Made by a program: the position numbers and the translations under genes. From Planctomycetota bacterium (lineage in GTDB: Bacteria; Planctomycetota; UBA1135), in NCBI GenBank assembly GCA_008501825.1, contig QQUA01000016.1:305261-369260 (forward strand): a stretch of DNA of 64,000 nt. The letters run 5' to 3'. The notes beneath the pieces are model-generated. The model did no database searches. It was not told the origin of the DNA and was given only the letters and a program-made list of their open reading frames with translations. How positions within the stretch are numbered: the stretch's first letter is position 1; the number at the start of each line of letters is the position of its first letter. Below are positions 7,207 to 16,500 of the stretch, one piece after another.

Positions 7207-9426
7207 TCAGACCTCCACCTTTTCCAAGGTCACGAAATTAACGTTCATGCCGGTTCCGCCCATGAGCGGATCCACTTGGAAGCGGGTAGTGACTTCGTTG
7301 TCGTCCCCACCCACGGAAACAGCTCGACGAAGTTTGCGGGCTTTATGCCCGAAACCGTGAACCATGAATGCCGAATCAGGTCTTATGCGCTGAGTTGCCC
7401 GAACCCGAATCGGTCCGGTTTGGGCACCGTCCTGATTCTTCAACAAAACGCGATCTCCGTTCACCAAGCCCAAATTCCGCAAAGCGGCAGGATTGACCCA
7501 GACTTCGTTCTCCGGATAGTGTTCCAGCAGAACCGCGTTATTGGTGGTGCGGCCGAAGGTGTGCACCGGAGCCCGGCCGGTCAATAAACGAAACTGACCC
7601 TGCCCCGGCATTTCAGGTCTCCGATACACCGGCACAGGATCGAATCCTGCATCGGCCAACTGTTGGGAATACAACTCAATTTTGCCGCTCGGCGTAGCAA
7701 AGGGGTAGTCCTCCCCGTCCTGCAAGTAGATGGCCGTTTCTTGTTCGGAAAGCGCACCTTTCTGGAACAAGGTATCGATTTGATCGTCTTGATATCCACT
7801 GGCCCGCAATCTTCCTTCGATCAACTCTTCTGCATCCTGCCAAGGAAACCACGCGCCCAAGCCCATGCGCTCGGCCAATTGTTTCGCCATCCACCAAGCC
7901 GGTTTGGAATCGCCTATTGGGTCTACCACCGGCTGTCGTAAGGCCAAAAACGGTTGCCGGTAAAACGGCGCAAACAGATCGTCGTGCCGTTCCAAATAGG
8001 TGCATTCCGGCAAAACCACGTCGGCCCATCCGGTGATTTCCGCCGGCATGGTGTCGATTGCTACCAAGAAATCCAAGTTGTGGATGGCCTCTTCGGTTTG
8101 CTTCGGATTGGGAAGCACCATGGGCAAATTGGTGCCATATACCAACCAGGCCTTGATGGGATAAGGTTCACCGCTCAAGGTCGCTTCCCGAAGGCCGTTG
8201 GCTAGGACCGAACCGGCGAAGGGATATTGCCCGGCTTTGCGGTCGGCAGGGTTTTTGGACTTGGGAAAGGTAGGAAGCCCGGGGAAGGCTTTCAATTCCA
8301 TCTGCCCCGGCAGGTAAATTCCTCCGGATTGCCCCCAGTTCCCGAGCAAAGCATTGAGGATGGCGATGGCTCGACTGCGCTGGGCGTCGTCTCCGTACCA
8401 AGTCACGTGGCGGCCGGGATGCACCAGGGCGTGGGGAGCCGCTTTGGCCAACAGCCTGGCAGTTTCCCGAAGTTGACCGGAACGAATGCCGGTTTCCAGG
8501 AAGACTGCCTCCGGCGTGTACTTGGCCACCGCCTTGCGCAAGGCTTCCAAACCGACGGCGTTTTGGGCCAGAAATGCTTTTTGTTCCCAACCCTCGGCAA
8601 GAATGAGGTGGATCCAACCGAGAATCAAAGCCAAATCGGTTCCCGGCCGGATGGCCAACCAATGCTCGGCCTTGCCGGCGGCAACCGAGAAACGCGGATC
8701 CACCACGATTAGATGACAACCGGAGTCCACCGCATCGGCGAAATCCTGCACTTGGGTGTTGTGCATGTTTTCTCCCAAGTGCGATCCGATCAAGGCCAAG
8801 GCATGGGTATGTGCCAAGTCCAACGGCTCCGGTGAGCCCAAACCCTCGCCGAAGGTGAGTTCGAAACCGACTTCCCGGGGACCACGACATTGGGCATAAG
8901 AAGGCGCCGCCGAGTTGGGGCTGCCCAAGGCTTTCAGAAGGGTTTTGAAAAATCCGCCACCGGCTCCGTGATAAAACATCGCCAGGGATTCGGGACCATA
9001 TTGGTCGGCAATCCCTTGCAGGCGGTCAGCCACCAAGTCGAGAGCTTCGTCCCACTCCGCTTCGCGGAAGCGCTCGTCGCCCCGCTCCCCTTCTCGGATC
9101 AAGGGTTTGACCAACCGATCCGGGTCATAGAGGTTGCCGATGCCTCCGGCGCCTCGGGGACAAAGCCTGCCCCGGCTCAAAGGGTGGGCCGGATTCCCGG
9201 TTAGGGCAGTGACTTGTCCGTCTCGAAGATGAGCCTGGACCCCGCAGCGCCAGAAACACATCTCGCAGACTGTGGAGACCATCCGATCAGTCGGTTGCGG
9301 CCAGTGGGCTTGGCGATCGGGATTCAGCGAAATTCGTCCGGGGAGATATCCGGCCAGGGCGGCGCCGCCGGCGGCGACGGATCCAATGGCCAAAAATTTC
9401 CGTCTGGTGAGGTTTTGCAAGCTCAT
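7207..9426 (-). CDS. psrA: Molybdopterin oxidoreductase catalytic subunit, Psr/Phs type
   Basis: This 739-residue DMSO-reductase-family enzyme is the catalytic subunit. The N-terminus carries a twin-arginine signal (TRRKFLAIGSVAAGGAAL), so it is exported folded. A 4Fe-4S motif uses Cys 54, 57, 61 and 89 (CEMCFWRCG and GRLCPRG). The predicted Mo ligand is Cys 180 in AAPSYAQCRGP, as in polysulfide and thiosulfate reductases. The C-terminal cap contains LLTGRAPVHTFGRT and the NEVWVNPAALRNLGLVNGD cofactor-binding segment. GGAG lies 8 nt upstream of ATG 9426. Linked sulfur transporter and rhodanese-like genes support a sulfur substrate over nitrate, arsenate or formate. Confidence 0.9.
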   Translation of the reverse strand: MSLQNLTRRKFLAIGSVAAGGAALAGYLPGRISLNPDRQAHWPQPTDRMVSTVCEMCFWRCGVQAHLRDGQVTALTGNPAHPLSRGRLCPRGAGGIGNLYDPDRLVKPLIREGERGDERFREAEWDEALDLVADRLQGIADQYGPESLAMFYHGAGGGFFKTLLKALGSPNSAAPSYAQCRGPREVGFELTFGEGLGSPEPLDLAHTHALALIGSHLGENMHNTQVQDFADAVDSGCHLIVVDPRFSVAAGKAEHWLAIRPGTDLALILGWIHLILAEGWEQKAFLAQNAVGLEALRKAVAKYTPEAVFLETGIRSGQLRETARLLAKAAPHALVHPGRHVTWYGDDAQRSRAIAILNALLGNWGQSGGIYLPGQMELKAFPGLPTFPKSKNPADRKAGQYPFAGSVLANGLREATLSGEPYPIKAWLVYGTNLPMVLPNPKQTEEAIHNLDFLVAIDTMPAEITGWADVVLPECTYLERHDDLFAPFYRQPFLALRQPVVDPIGDSKPAWWMAKQLAERMGLGAWFPWQDAEELIEGRLRASGYQDDQIDTLFQKGALSEQETAIYLQDGEDYPFATPSGKIELYSQQLADAGFDPVPVYRRPEMPGQGQFRLLTGRAPVHTFGRTTNNAVLLEHYPENEVWVNPAALRNLGLVNGDRVLLKNQDGAQTGPIRVRATQRIRPDSAFMVHGFGHKARKLRRAVSVGGDDNEVTTRFQVDPLMGGTGMNVNFVTLEKVEV

Positions 9427-9465
9427 TGCACCGCTCCGTTGCCAGGTTCGAGCGGGTTTGGGGAG

Positions 9466-9816
9466 TCAGCGTTCAAAGGAGGCGGCTTGGACAAGGGCAA
9501 TCTTGGCCAAAATGCCACGAACGATGTCGCACGCCATCCCGATTTCGGGACAGGCGAGCTCAACCATGAGGTAGCGTCCCTGGTAGTGAGTGCGGATCAG
9601 ACCGACCGAGGACATCTTGCTTAAATGCTGGCTTAAGCTAGTCTTAGAAACACCAGTCAAGTTAAGCAACTCAGCCGAGGACATCGCACTCTGGGCTCCA
9701 TGCAGGTGGTGCAGGATCTTCAGACGAACCACGTTGCCCATGACGCGGGTGAACTCGGCTTGGACCTCGAAGGGATCCTTCTCAGGCAAAGCAGCTTTCG
9801 GTTCGGGTTGAGTCAT
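9466..9816 (-). CDS. ArsR-family winged-helix transcriptional regulator
   Basis: This protein of about 116 residues probably represses the operon it heads. The winged helix is clear: VMGNVVRLKILHHLHG, then SSAELLNLTGVSKTSLSQHL as the recognition helix, and SSVGLIRTHYQGRYLMVEL as the wing. The C-terminal helix has two Cys five residues apart (ACPEIGMAC), a possible thiol or metal sensor. ATG 9816 is preferred over a 27-codon-longer start at 9897, because the longer N-terminus has no family resemblance and would cover a short palindrome at 9841-9850. It lies 39 nt before the molybdopterin gene on the same strand. What it senses is inferred only from context (sulfide, persulfide or metal). Confidence 0.85.
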   Translation of the reverse strand: MTQPEPKAALPEKDPFEVQAEFTRVMGNVVRLKILHHLHGAQSAMSSAELLNLTGVSKTSLSQHLSKMSSVGLIRTHYQGRYLMVELACPEIGMACDIVRGILAKIALVQAASFER

Positions 9817-9840
9817 GACCAAGTTTATCGGTTCAACAAC

Positions 9841-9850
9841 TAGTAAACTA
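9841..9850. promoter_or_regulatory. Possible ArsR operator or core promoter palindrome
   Basis: TAGTAAACTA is an inverted repeat (TAGT-AA-ACTA) 25 nt upstream of the ArsR start. Its position fits autoregulation, but ten bases can occur by chance. Confidence 0.25.
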
Positions 9851-9947
9851 CCTATGTTTCTGGGCAAGGGAAATTTTCCAGGAACCTGGCTCCTCACCGA
9901 AATGGGGCCCTCCCCACGAAATGGAGAGAGCCCCTGGCGTCTGAGAA

Positions 9948-11246
9948 TCAGAAGTTCACCCGGATGCCGAGCAGAAGACTGTCCGTGGACAGGGAATTCT
10001 TCACCGAGCTACCGGGGACCTTGCCCATGGTCGGGTGACCCATCTGCCCTTCCACCGAGTTTTCGAAACCATGGCGATAGCCCAGGTCGAGGAAGGAGCT
10101 GTTGGACAAAGCCCAGCTAAGTCCAAAGCTGGCGTGATGCTGAATGACCGCCGGGGCTGGCAAGTTGAAGGTGGAATTGGCGTCGGGAATCGGGTTTTCG
10201 TTGTACGCATATCCGGCTCTCACCCAAAAGCTTTCACTGAGTTGATATTGAAGCCCTAAGGCCAGCACGAAGATGCTATCCCAACCGAAACCGTTTACCG
10301 AGAAGTCGCGATTGAACTTGGCCTCTCCAAAACCGTCAGTGTTCTTGTAATCGATGTACCGCACGTCGGCGATCAATTCCAAATCTTTGAAACCGGAGTA
10401 GCCGACTCCGATCGATGCGATGGCAGGGAAATCCAAGTCCAGGGTCAAACGCCGGAAGTTGCCGATCTCATCGGTGGAATTCCAATTGAAGTCTTGAAAA
10501 TCCTGTTTGGTTTTATAGGAGGCACCGAAATTCCAACCGCTTTGGGCATCGGAGTAGAACACCCCGATTTGGGCGCCATAGCCCCAGGAACTGTCCGCCT
10601 GAGCCGCAGAAGGATAAGTGGCCACCGTATCGCCGTTGGCGTCATCCGGCGGAGAACCGCACATCGGGTCCACTGCCAACTGAGCCCAATTGATGGTCGG
10701 CGCAATGCCGAAAGACCAGTTTTCATCCATTTGATAGGCGGCGGTCGGCGCCAATTGCAGCATTTGGAATTGGGAATACACCGCCCCAAAACCGTTCGGC
10801 GGCGCCATCAAAATCGGGTTGCTCGCGTCTTCTCGATAATCCACACCAAAACCGCTAATGCCGAAAGCTCCTATTCCCCAAGACCAGTTCGAATCTTCGA
10901 TTTGATGAACCAGACCGAAACTTGGAATCGGAGAAATGCCAGCATCGCTCTCCGTGCTTCCCGACATCTTCCCCGGAAATGACACCGAGGAGGTGACTTC
11001 CGACGTGGGCTTCAACAACTCCATGCTGAATTGGATTTGAGAACTTCCCAAGGCCGTGATCCCCGCAGGGTTCCATTGCAAGGCCCCGGAAGCATCCAGT
11101 GGATGGCCAGTGCCGGCTCCTGCCATGGACTGATTGACAGCCCCGATGCCATTGAGGACGTGCCCGGTTTGAGCGGCGGAGGGCGTCGCCAGCAAGAATG
11201 AAACCAGCACGACTACCAAAATCCTTTGCACCGAAAGAACCGACAT
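9948..11246 (-). CDS. FadL/OmpP1-type outer membrane channel
   Basis: This 432-residue beta-barrel is likely an outer-membrane channel for hydrophobic compounds. The start MSVLSVQRILVVVLVSFLLA gives a good Sec signal cleaved after PSAAQ. The mature N-terminus shows the FadL hatch pattern, NGIGAVNQSMAGAGTG followed by ALQWNPAGI. The rest alternates aromatic and polar beta strands, and the chain ends in RVNF, a C-terminal Phe typical of Bam-inserted barrels. Two internal Cys lie close together (MCGSPPDD region). ATG 11246 is preferred to the longer frame beginning at 11342, which would place an unrelated stretch before the signal. It is divergent from the efflux operon, across an AT-rich region with inverted repeats. 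Confidence 0.88.
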   Translation of the reverse strand: MSVLSVQRILVVVLVSFLLATPSAAQTGHVLNGIGAVNQSMAGAGTGHPLDASGALQWNPAGITALGSSQIQFSMELLKPTSEVTSSVSFPGKMSGSTESDAGISPIPSFGLVHQIEDSNWSWGIGAFGISGFGVDYREDASNPILMAPPNGFGAVYSQFQMLQLAPTAAYQMDENWSFGIAPTINWAQLAVDPMCGSPPDDANGDTVATYPSAAQADSSWGYGAQIGVFYSDAQSGWNFGASYKTKQDFQDFNWNSTDEIGNFRRLTLDLDFPAIASIGVGYSGFKDLELIADVRYIDYKNTDGFGEAKFNRDFSVNGFGWDSIFVLALGLQYQLSESFWVRAGYAYNENPIPDANSTFNLPAPAVIQHHASFGLSWALSNSSFLDLGYRHGFENSVEGQMGHPTMGKVPGSSVKNSLSTDSLLLGIRVNF

Positions 11247-11348
11247 GATTTGCCTTTTGATTGCTGGCAGGGGCGGGGCTGCCACACGAACAACTCTCCC
11301 TGCCGCGCGGCCATTGCTAACTCCCAGGCAATATTTCGCCAACTACAA

Positions 11349-11396
11349 ATTCATGACTTTATGAATCTTTGAATAGAGAATATGCATATTTCTCTA
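11349..11396. promoter_or_regulatory. Two inverted repeats in the fadL-tetR divergent region
   Basis: ATTCAT (11349-11354) and ATGAAT (11361-11366) form one perfect repeat with a 6-nt spacer. TAGAGA (11374-11379) and TCTCTA (11391-11396) flank the self-complementary core ATATGCATAT, giving a 23-bp near-palindrome. Both lie in an AT-rich stretch upstream of the porin gene and are plausible regulator sites. The regulator is unknown. Confidence 0.4.
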
Positions 11397-11450
11397 GATA
11401 GTCGAATCTTTAGATTTCCAGGTCCGAGTAGATTTCCAGAAAATTTATTC

Positions 11451-11480
11451 TTGACGAACCGTCATTTTTTGACGTAAAGT
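11451..11480 (+). promoter_or_regulatory. tetR promoter overlapping an operator palindrome
   Basis: A -35-like TTGACG (11451-11456) and -10-like TAAAGT (11475-11480) are 18 nt apart, placing transcription start almost at the tetR ATG (11488), so the message may be leaderless. The palindrome TGACG-AAC-CGTCA (11452-11464) overlaps the -35 box. Nearly the same palindrome recurs at 12243-12255, which argues that this is the operator of the encoded TetR. Confidence 0.55.
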
Positions 11481-11487
11481 TCTAGGC

Positions 11488-12225
11488 ATGGCACCTACCT
11501 CTGCCCGCAAGCAACGTGAGATTCAGGATCGAGAGGCTCTCATCCTGCAGGTCGCTCGCGGCATGTTGCTGGAAAGAGGCTATTTAGGCCTCACCATGGA
11601 CCGCATCGCTGCGGCCACCGAATACTCCAAGGGCACCATCTATCAGCACTTTGCCAACAAGGAAGACCTGTTGGCCGCCTTGGCCGCCGACACCATGGCG
11701 GCTCGGGTATCCATGTTTCAGCGAGGAGCGGCCATTGATGGCCGTCCCCGAGAGAAGTTCTTCGCCATCGGTCTGGCGGAAGAGTTGTTCGTGCGGTTGA
11801 ATCCGGAGCATTTCCGAAGCCAGCAAATCCTTTGCAGCGTTTCCTTCCGGGAAAAGGCCCAAGAATGTCATTTGGCCCCTCTCGAGGGCCAAAACCAGAT
11901 TTGCCTGGGCGTTTCCGAAGCTCTGATTCGAGATGCCGTGGCCTGCGGCGATTTGTTCCTCCCCGAGGACATGGAAGCCGCCGACTTGGCCATCCAGTTG
12001 TATGCCCTGTACACCGGCACCTTCACCATCGTGGAAGCTCATAACCTTCCTGAACATGAAGGTTTCCAACGGGCACCCCGGTTTTTGCACCGGGGCGCTC
12101 ACCGTCTCCTGGATGGTTATGGTTGGAAACCCCTGTCCCAAGTATGGGACTACCAAGCCACCGCCAAGCGGGTCTACCGCGAAGCTTTCCCGAAAGAAGC
12201 TCGCCTTTTAGGCCTTTTGGCCTAA
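11488..12225 (+). CDS. TetR-family regulator of the RND efflux operon
   Basis: This 245-residue repressor candidate has the N-terminal helix-turn-helix TetR signature LTMDRIAAATEYSKGTIYQHFANKEDLLAAL (split: LTMDRIAAATEYSKG, then TIYQHFANKEDLL) at about residues 32-62. The C-terminal two-thirds is a ligand-binding domain without a recognised ligand class. It is the first gene of the tetR-hlyD-RND set. Its TAA lies inside the stem of an intrinsic terminator. A 13-bp palindrome overlaps its promoter and a sister copy overlaps the start codon of the next gene, consistent with control of both. The inducer is probably a substrate of the pump, but this is inference. Confidence 0.9.
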   Translation: MAPTSARKQREIQDREALILQVARGMLLERGYLGLTMDRIAAATEYSKGTIYQHFANKEDLLAALAADTMAARVSMFQRGAAIDGRPREKFFAIGLAEELFVRLNPEHFRSQQILCSVSFREKAQECHLAPLEGQNQICLGVSEALIRDAVACGDLFLPEDMEAADLAIQLYALYTGTFTIVEAHNLPEHEGFQRAPRFLHRGAHRLLDGYGWKPLSQVWDYQATAKRVYREAFPKEARLLGLLA

Positions 12226-12232
12226 ATTTTTT
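12207..12232 (+). terminator. Intrinsic terminator/attenuator embedded in the tetR stop codon
   Basis: TTTAGGCC (12207-12214), loop TTTT, GGCCTAAA (12219-12226) form a perfect 8-bp stem followed by six T (12227-12232). The TAA stop of tetR is within the 3' arm. The efflux genes start 10 nt later, so this structure would limit readthrough from the tetR promoter. Confidence 0.7.
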
Positions 12233-12241
12233 GGAGAAAAC

Positions 12242-13534
12242 ATGACGAAACGTCAAAAAATGAATCTTCGTCAAGGATCACGCTATGGGTTCGGCATATT
12301 GGCTCTAGCCGGATTGGCGGCAGCGTTTTGGTACCTAGGCCCAGGGAGCCCGTCCGCCACCGGCGCTCCGACCCCGGTACCGCCTCGCCCCCTACCGGTG
12401 ACCGGCTTGAGCCTGGAAGCGGTGGACCATTACCGGGTTACCCGCTGGTATACCGGTTTCGTCGAGGCCCGCCGCCAGGGGGACCTCGGCTTCGAGCGGG
12501 GCGGCCGGATCCAAGCCGTTCAGGTGGAAGAGGGCCAGCGAGTGGAGCCTGGAGATACCTTGGCCATTTTGGATCACGATCGTCTTCAGGTCGAACGCCG
12601 GCGGTTAAGCGCCAGTCGCAGTCAAGCCGTGGCGGTTTTGGCCGAACTGGAAGCCGGCCCCAGGGCGGAAGTGATCGCCGCCGCCCGCGCTCAGGTCGAT
12701 GAAATTCGGCACCAACTTTCCCTGGCCGAACAACAACGGCGGCGGCGCGGGGAACTGCTCCAAGGCGGGGAAGTTTCCGAAGAGGAATTCGATCGCTTTG
12801 CCACCGAAGCCAAAGCGATGGAAGCCAAATGGATTCAGGCTCGCGAGCGCTTGCAGGAATTGGAAGCCGGTACTCGCAAAGAACGAATCGACGCTCAAAG
12901 AGGTCGGGTGGAAGCCTTGGAAGCCGAAATCGCTTCCATCGATTTGGAAATCCAGCGTTCTCGAATCCAAGCTCCCTATGCCGGAACGGTGGTGCGGCGT
13001 TTCGAAGATGAAGGCGAAGTGGTGGATGCCGGCCAGCCGTTGTTGCGACTGTTAGAAAGCGATGCGCTGGAAGCCAGAATCGGCATGGCCCCTACCGCCG
13101 CTGCGCAGTTGGAAATCGGCCAGACTTTGCCCTTGGATGTCGGCAAGCGACAAGTCAGCGCTCGAGTCAAAGCCTTGTTGCCGGAATTGGATCCGGCCAC
13201 TCGCACCCAAATCGTGGTCTTGGCTCTTTCCGCCGACAGCGGCGCCTACGCCGGCCAAGTCGTCCGATTGGGTTGGCAAGACGTGGTGAAGAGCGACGGC
13301 TTTTGGGTCCCCCATTCCGCTTTGCAGCGGGGTGAAAAAGGCCTTTGGCAAGTCTTCAGTTTGGTCAACCACGGTGATTCCGAAACCAAATTGCGCTTGC
13401 ACGCAGTCGAGGTTCTGCACACCGAAGCGGATCGCGCCCTGATTCGCGGCAGCTTGCAAGCCGGTGACCGTATCGTCGCGACCGGCACTCATCGCTTTGC
13501 TCAAGGCCAAACGGTGGCCGAGTTGGACTCCTAG
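12242..13534 (+). CDS. RND efflux periplasmic adaptor (HlyD/AcrA family)
   Basis: This 430-residue membrane-fusion protein links the inner-membrane pump to an outer-membrane channel. One N-terminal transmembrane helix (GFGILALAGLAAAFWYLG) anchors it. The first lipoyl half (RIQAVQVEEGQRVEPGDTL) is followed by a long Arg/Glu-rich coiled-coil hairpin (about residues 115-240), then the second lipoyl half (SRIQAPYAGTVVRRFEDEG) and beta-barrel segments. GGAG at 12233-12236 sets the start at ATG 12242. That ATG overlaps a palindrome (12243-12255) nearly identical to the one in the tetR promoter. A downstream in-frame ATG (12260) lacks its own ribosome site. No TolC-type gene is in the window. Confidence 0.9.
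   Translation: MTKRQKMNLRQGSRYGFGILALAGLAAAFWYLGPGSPSATGAPTPVPPRPLPVTGLSLEAVDHYRVTRWYTGFVEARRQGDLGFERGGRIQAVQVEEGQRVEPGDTLAILDHDRLQVERRRLSASRSQAVAVLAELEAGPRAEVIAAARAQVDEIRHQLSLAEQQRRRRGELLQGGEVSEEEFDRFATEAKAMEAKWIQARERLQELEAGTRKERIDAQRGRVEALEAEIASIDLEIQRSRIQAPYAGTVVRRFEDEGEVVDAGQPLLRLLESDALEARIGMAPTAAAQLEIGQTLPLDVGKRQVSARVKALLPELDPATRTQIVVLALSADSGAYAGQVVRLGWQDVVKSDGFWVPHSALQRGEKGLWQVFSLVNHGDSETKLRLHAVEVLHTEADRALIRGSLQAGDRIVATGTHRFAQGQTVAELDS
12243..12255. promoter_or_regulatory. Second TetR operator candidate over the efflux start codon
   Basis: TGACG-AAA-CGTCA is a perfect 5-bp inverted repeat with a 3-nt spacer. It matches the tetR-promoter palindrome at 11452-11464 in both arms and spacing. 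It sits on the initiation codon of the adaptor gene, where bound repressor could block elongation. Confidence 0.5.
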
Positions 13535-13557
13535 TCCCCTAACCCGAATCGCCAGTC

Positions 13558-16500
13558 ATGAGCCAACTCTTCTACCGATACCCACGCCTACTGATTCTGG
13601 TACTGCTTCTGATTTTGGTCTCAGGCTTGTCCTCGTTGAGCCTGCTGCCGCGATCGGAAGACCCGAGCTTGGTGCAACGTTTCGCTTTGGTCATTACCCG
13701 GTTTCCCGGCGCCACCGCGGAAAGAGTGGAAGCCTTGGTCACCGAAAAGGTGGAACGCAAGCTCAAGGAATTCGAAGAAATCAAAGAATTTGAATCGAAT
13801 TCCCGAGCCGGCATTTCGGTGATCGATCTGACCCTTGGAGATCACGTTGGGGCAAACGAAGTCGATAACGTTTGGTCCAGGTTGCGGGATGAATTGGGCG
13901 AAATCGCCTCCCAACTTCCTTCCGGTGCCGACGCTCCGGAAGTCGAAACGCAAGCCATTGCCGGCGCTTACTCCATGATCCTGGGTTTGCGCTGGGATTT
14001 GGAGACCGAAGCCCAGCACGCTCTCTTGCGCCGCTACGGCAAGGCTTTGGAAGAGCGCTTGCGAGACATATCCGGCACGGAACACACGCGCATTTACGGA
14101 TCCAGGCCGGAAGAAATTCGAGTAGCGGTGCGGATAGAAGCTCTTTCCGGTTTAGGCCTCAGTGTCGATGAGATGTCAGCGGCGATTCGCGCCCACGATG
14201 CCAAAGTCGCGGCCGGCATGGTCCGAAGCCGGCAATCGGATTTGGTTTTGGAAGTAGAAGGGGAACCGCTGAATCTGCAAGCCATTCGCGATATCCCATT
14301 GCGCCATGGGCCCGACGGCCAAGTGGTTCGAGTCGGCGACGTCGCCGAAGTTTGGAAAACCACTCAGGATCCGGCTCCGTCAGAAGTGTATTTGTCCGGC
14401 AGGGCCTCGGTGGCGGTGGCCGTTCGCATGAGCCAAGGCCGGCGCATCGACCAGTGGGCGGAAACCGTCCAAACTCAGCTCGAGGAATTCCGCCAGCGAC
14501 TTCCTCACGGAATCAGCTTGGTTTCCATTTTTGATCAAAGCGATTACGTGGCCGCCCGCTTCAATACCTTGGGGCGCAATCTTTGGATCAGCACCTTACT
14601 CGTCATCGCCGTCAGCTTTCTATTCATGGGCTGGCGAGCCGGCATCTTGGTCGGTTCCGCCTTGCCGATGACCATGTTGATGGTGACCGCCGGTATGCGC
14701 TTTTTCGGCATCCCGCTGCATCAGATGTCGGTCACTGGTCTGATCATCGCCCTGGGGATGTTGATCGACAACGCCATCGTCATGGTGGACGAAACCCGCA
14801 GTCGCTTGCGGGAAGGCATGGAAACGGGACAAGCCGTCGGCGGCGCGGTCAGCTCCCTATTCGTCCCCCTGCTGGGTTCCACTTTGACTACCGTATTCGC
14901 CTTCATGCCCTTGGTGTTGATGCCGGGGCCGGCAGGAGAATTCGTCGGCTCGATCGGTTTGACCGTCACCATGGCTTTGATCAGCTCGCTGTTTCTTTCC
15001 ATGACCGTGGTCCCGACTTTCACCGGTTGGTTGGAAGGACGGCTGGGAGGTGGCCAAGGTAGGGGTTGGTTCCGCCGTGGAATCCATTGGTCCTGGTTGG
15101 ATCGGCTCTACCGGCAAAGCCTGCGCTGGACTGCGGCTAAACCTTGGTTCGGCTTATCTTTCGCCCTGGTGTTGCCGGTGATCGGCTTCGCCATGCAAGG
15201 CGGCTTGCGAGAGCAATTTTTTCCGCCGGCGGAACGGGATCAATTCCACGTTCAACTCAGCTTGCCGCGCGGCACCGCGTTGCAACATACTCGAAACCTG
15301 GCTTTCGAAGCCCGCAAGGTTTTGTCGGCATCTCCGAAAGTCGAAGAAAGCCATTGGTTCGTGGGCAGCGGCGCGCCTTCTTTTTATTACAACATGATGA
15401 GCGCTTCCAATGAGAACACGCCCTATTTCGCCCAGGCATTGGTGAAACTGAAATCATCCCAAGGCTCTTTGGAAATCATTCGAAGCCTGCAAGGAGAATT
15501 GGATCGGGCTATCCCCGGTGCGCAAATCCTGGCCTTGCCCTTGGAGCAAGGACCGCCCTTTAAGGCGCCGATCGAATTGCGGGTCTTCGGTCCGGATTTG
15601 CAGGTGTTGCAAAGATTGAGCTCGGAAGCCCGCTCGCTGTTGTCGGCCACGCCTTCGGTATTGCACACCCGCTCTTCCTTGGAGTCGGGTCAACCCAAGC
15701 TGTGGTTGCGGGTGGATCCTTCCGAGGTACAACTTGCCGGCTTGAACCAAGTCGCTTTGGCCGGTCACCTTCAAGCCGGTTCGGAAGGCTGGATTGGAGG
15801 TAGCTTGATGGAACAAACCGAAGAGCTGCCGATCCGGGTTCGCTGGAGTCCGGCCGATCGAAACAGCGTCCATAGTTTGCTGTCGACGGAAATTCCGCGG
15901 ATGCAAGCAGACGGTCAAACCGCCGCTGCCCCGGTACCGCTTTCGGTTTTGGGCGAACCGGATTTGATTCCGGAACTGGCCGAAATTCCGCGCCGCAACG
16001 GCCGTCGGGTCGCCACCGTGCAAGGATTTTTGCCGGCCGGAGTCTTGCCGGCCGGAGTCTTGCAAGACTTCGAGCAGCGATTACTCGCCGCCGACTTCGA
16101 AGCCCCTCCGGGATACCGCTGGGAATTCGGCGGCGAATCGGAAGAGCGCAACGAAGCGATCGGCAACTTGATGGCCTCGGTCGGCCTGTTGCTAACCCTC
16201 ATCCTCACCAGTTTGGTGCTTTCGTTCCGGTCATTCCGCATGGCGGCGGTCATTGCCGCGGTCGGCGCCCTATCCATCGGCCTGGGTCTGGCCGCCCTTT
16301 GGACCTTCCAGTTGACCTTCGGCTTCATGGCCATCGTCGGCACCATGGGTTTGGTCGGAGTGGCCATCAATGACTCGATCGTGGTTTTAGCCGCTTTGAG
16401 AAATCACCCGAAGGCCCGCCATGGCGATCAAGAAGCGGTGGTGGAAGTCGTGCATCACGCCACGCGCCACATCCTGACCACCACGGTGACCACCATCGCC

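Noticed and set aside
10035..10259. Plus-strand frame opposite the porin gene
   Set aside because: Antisense to a barrel gene with signal and terminal Phe; no domain.
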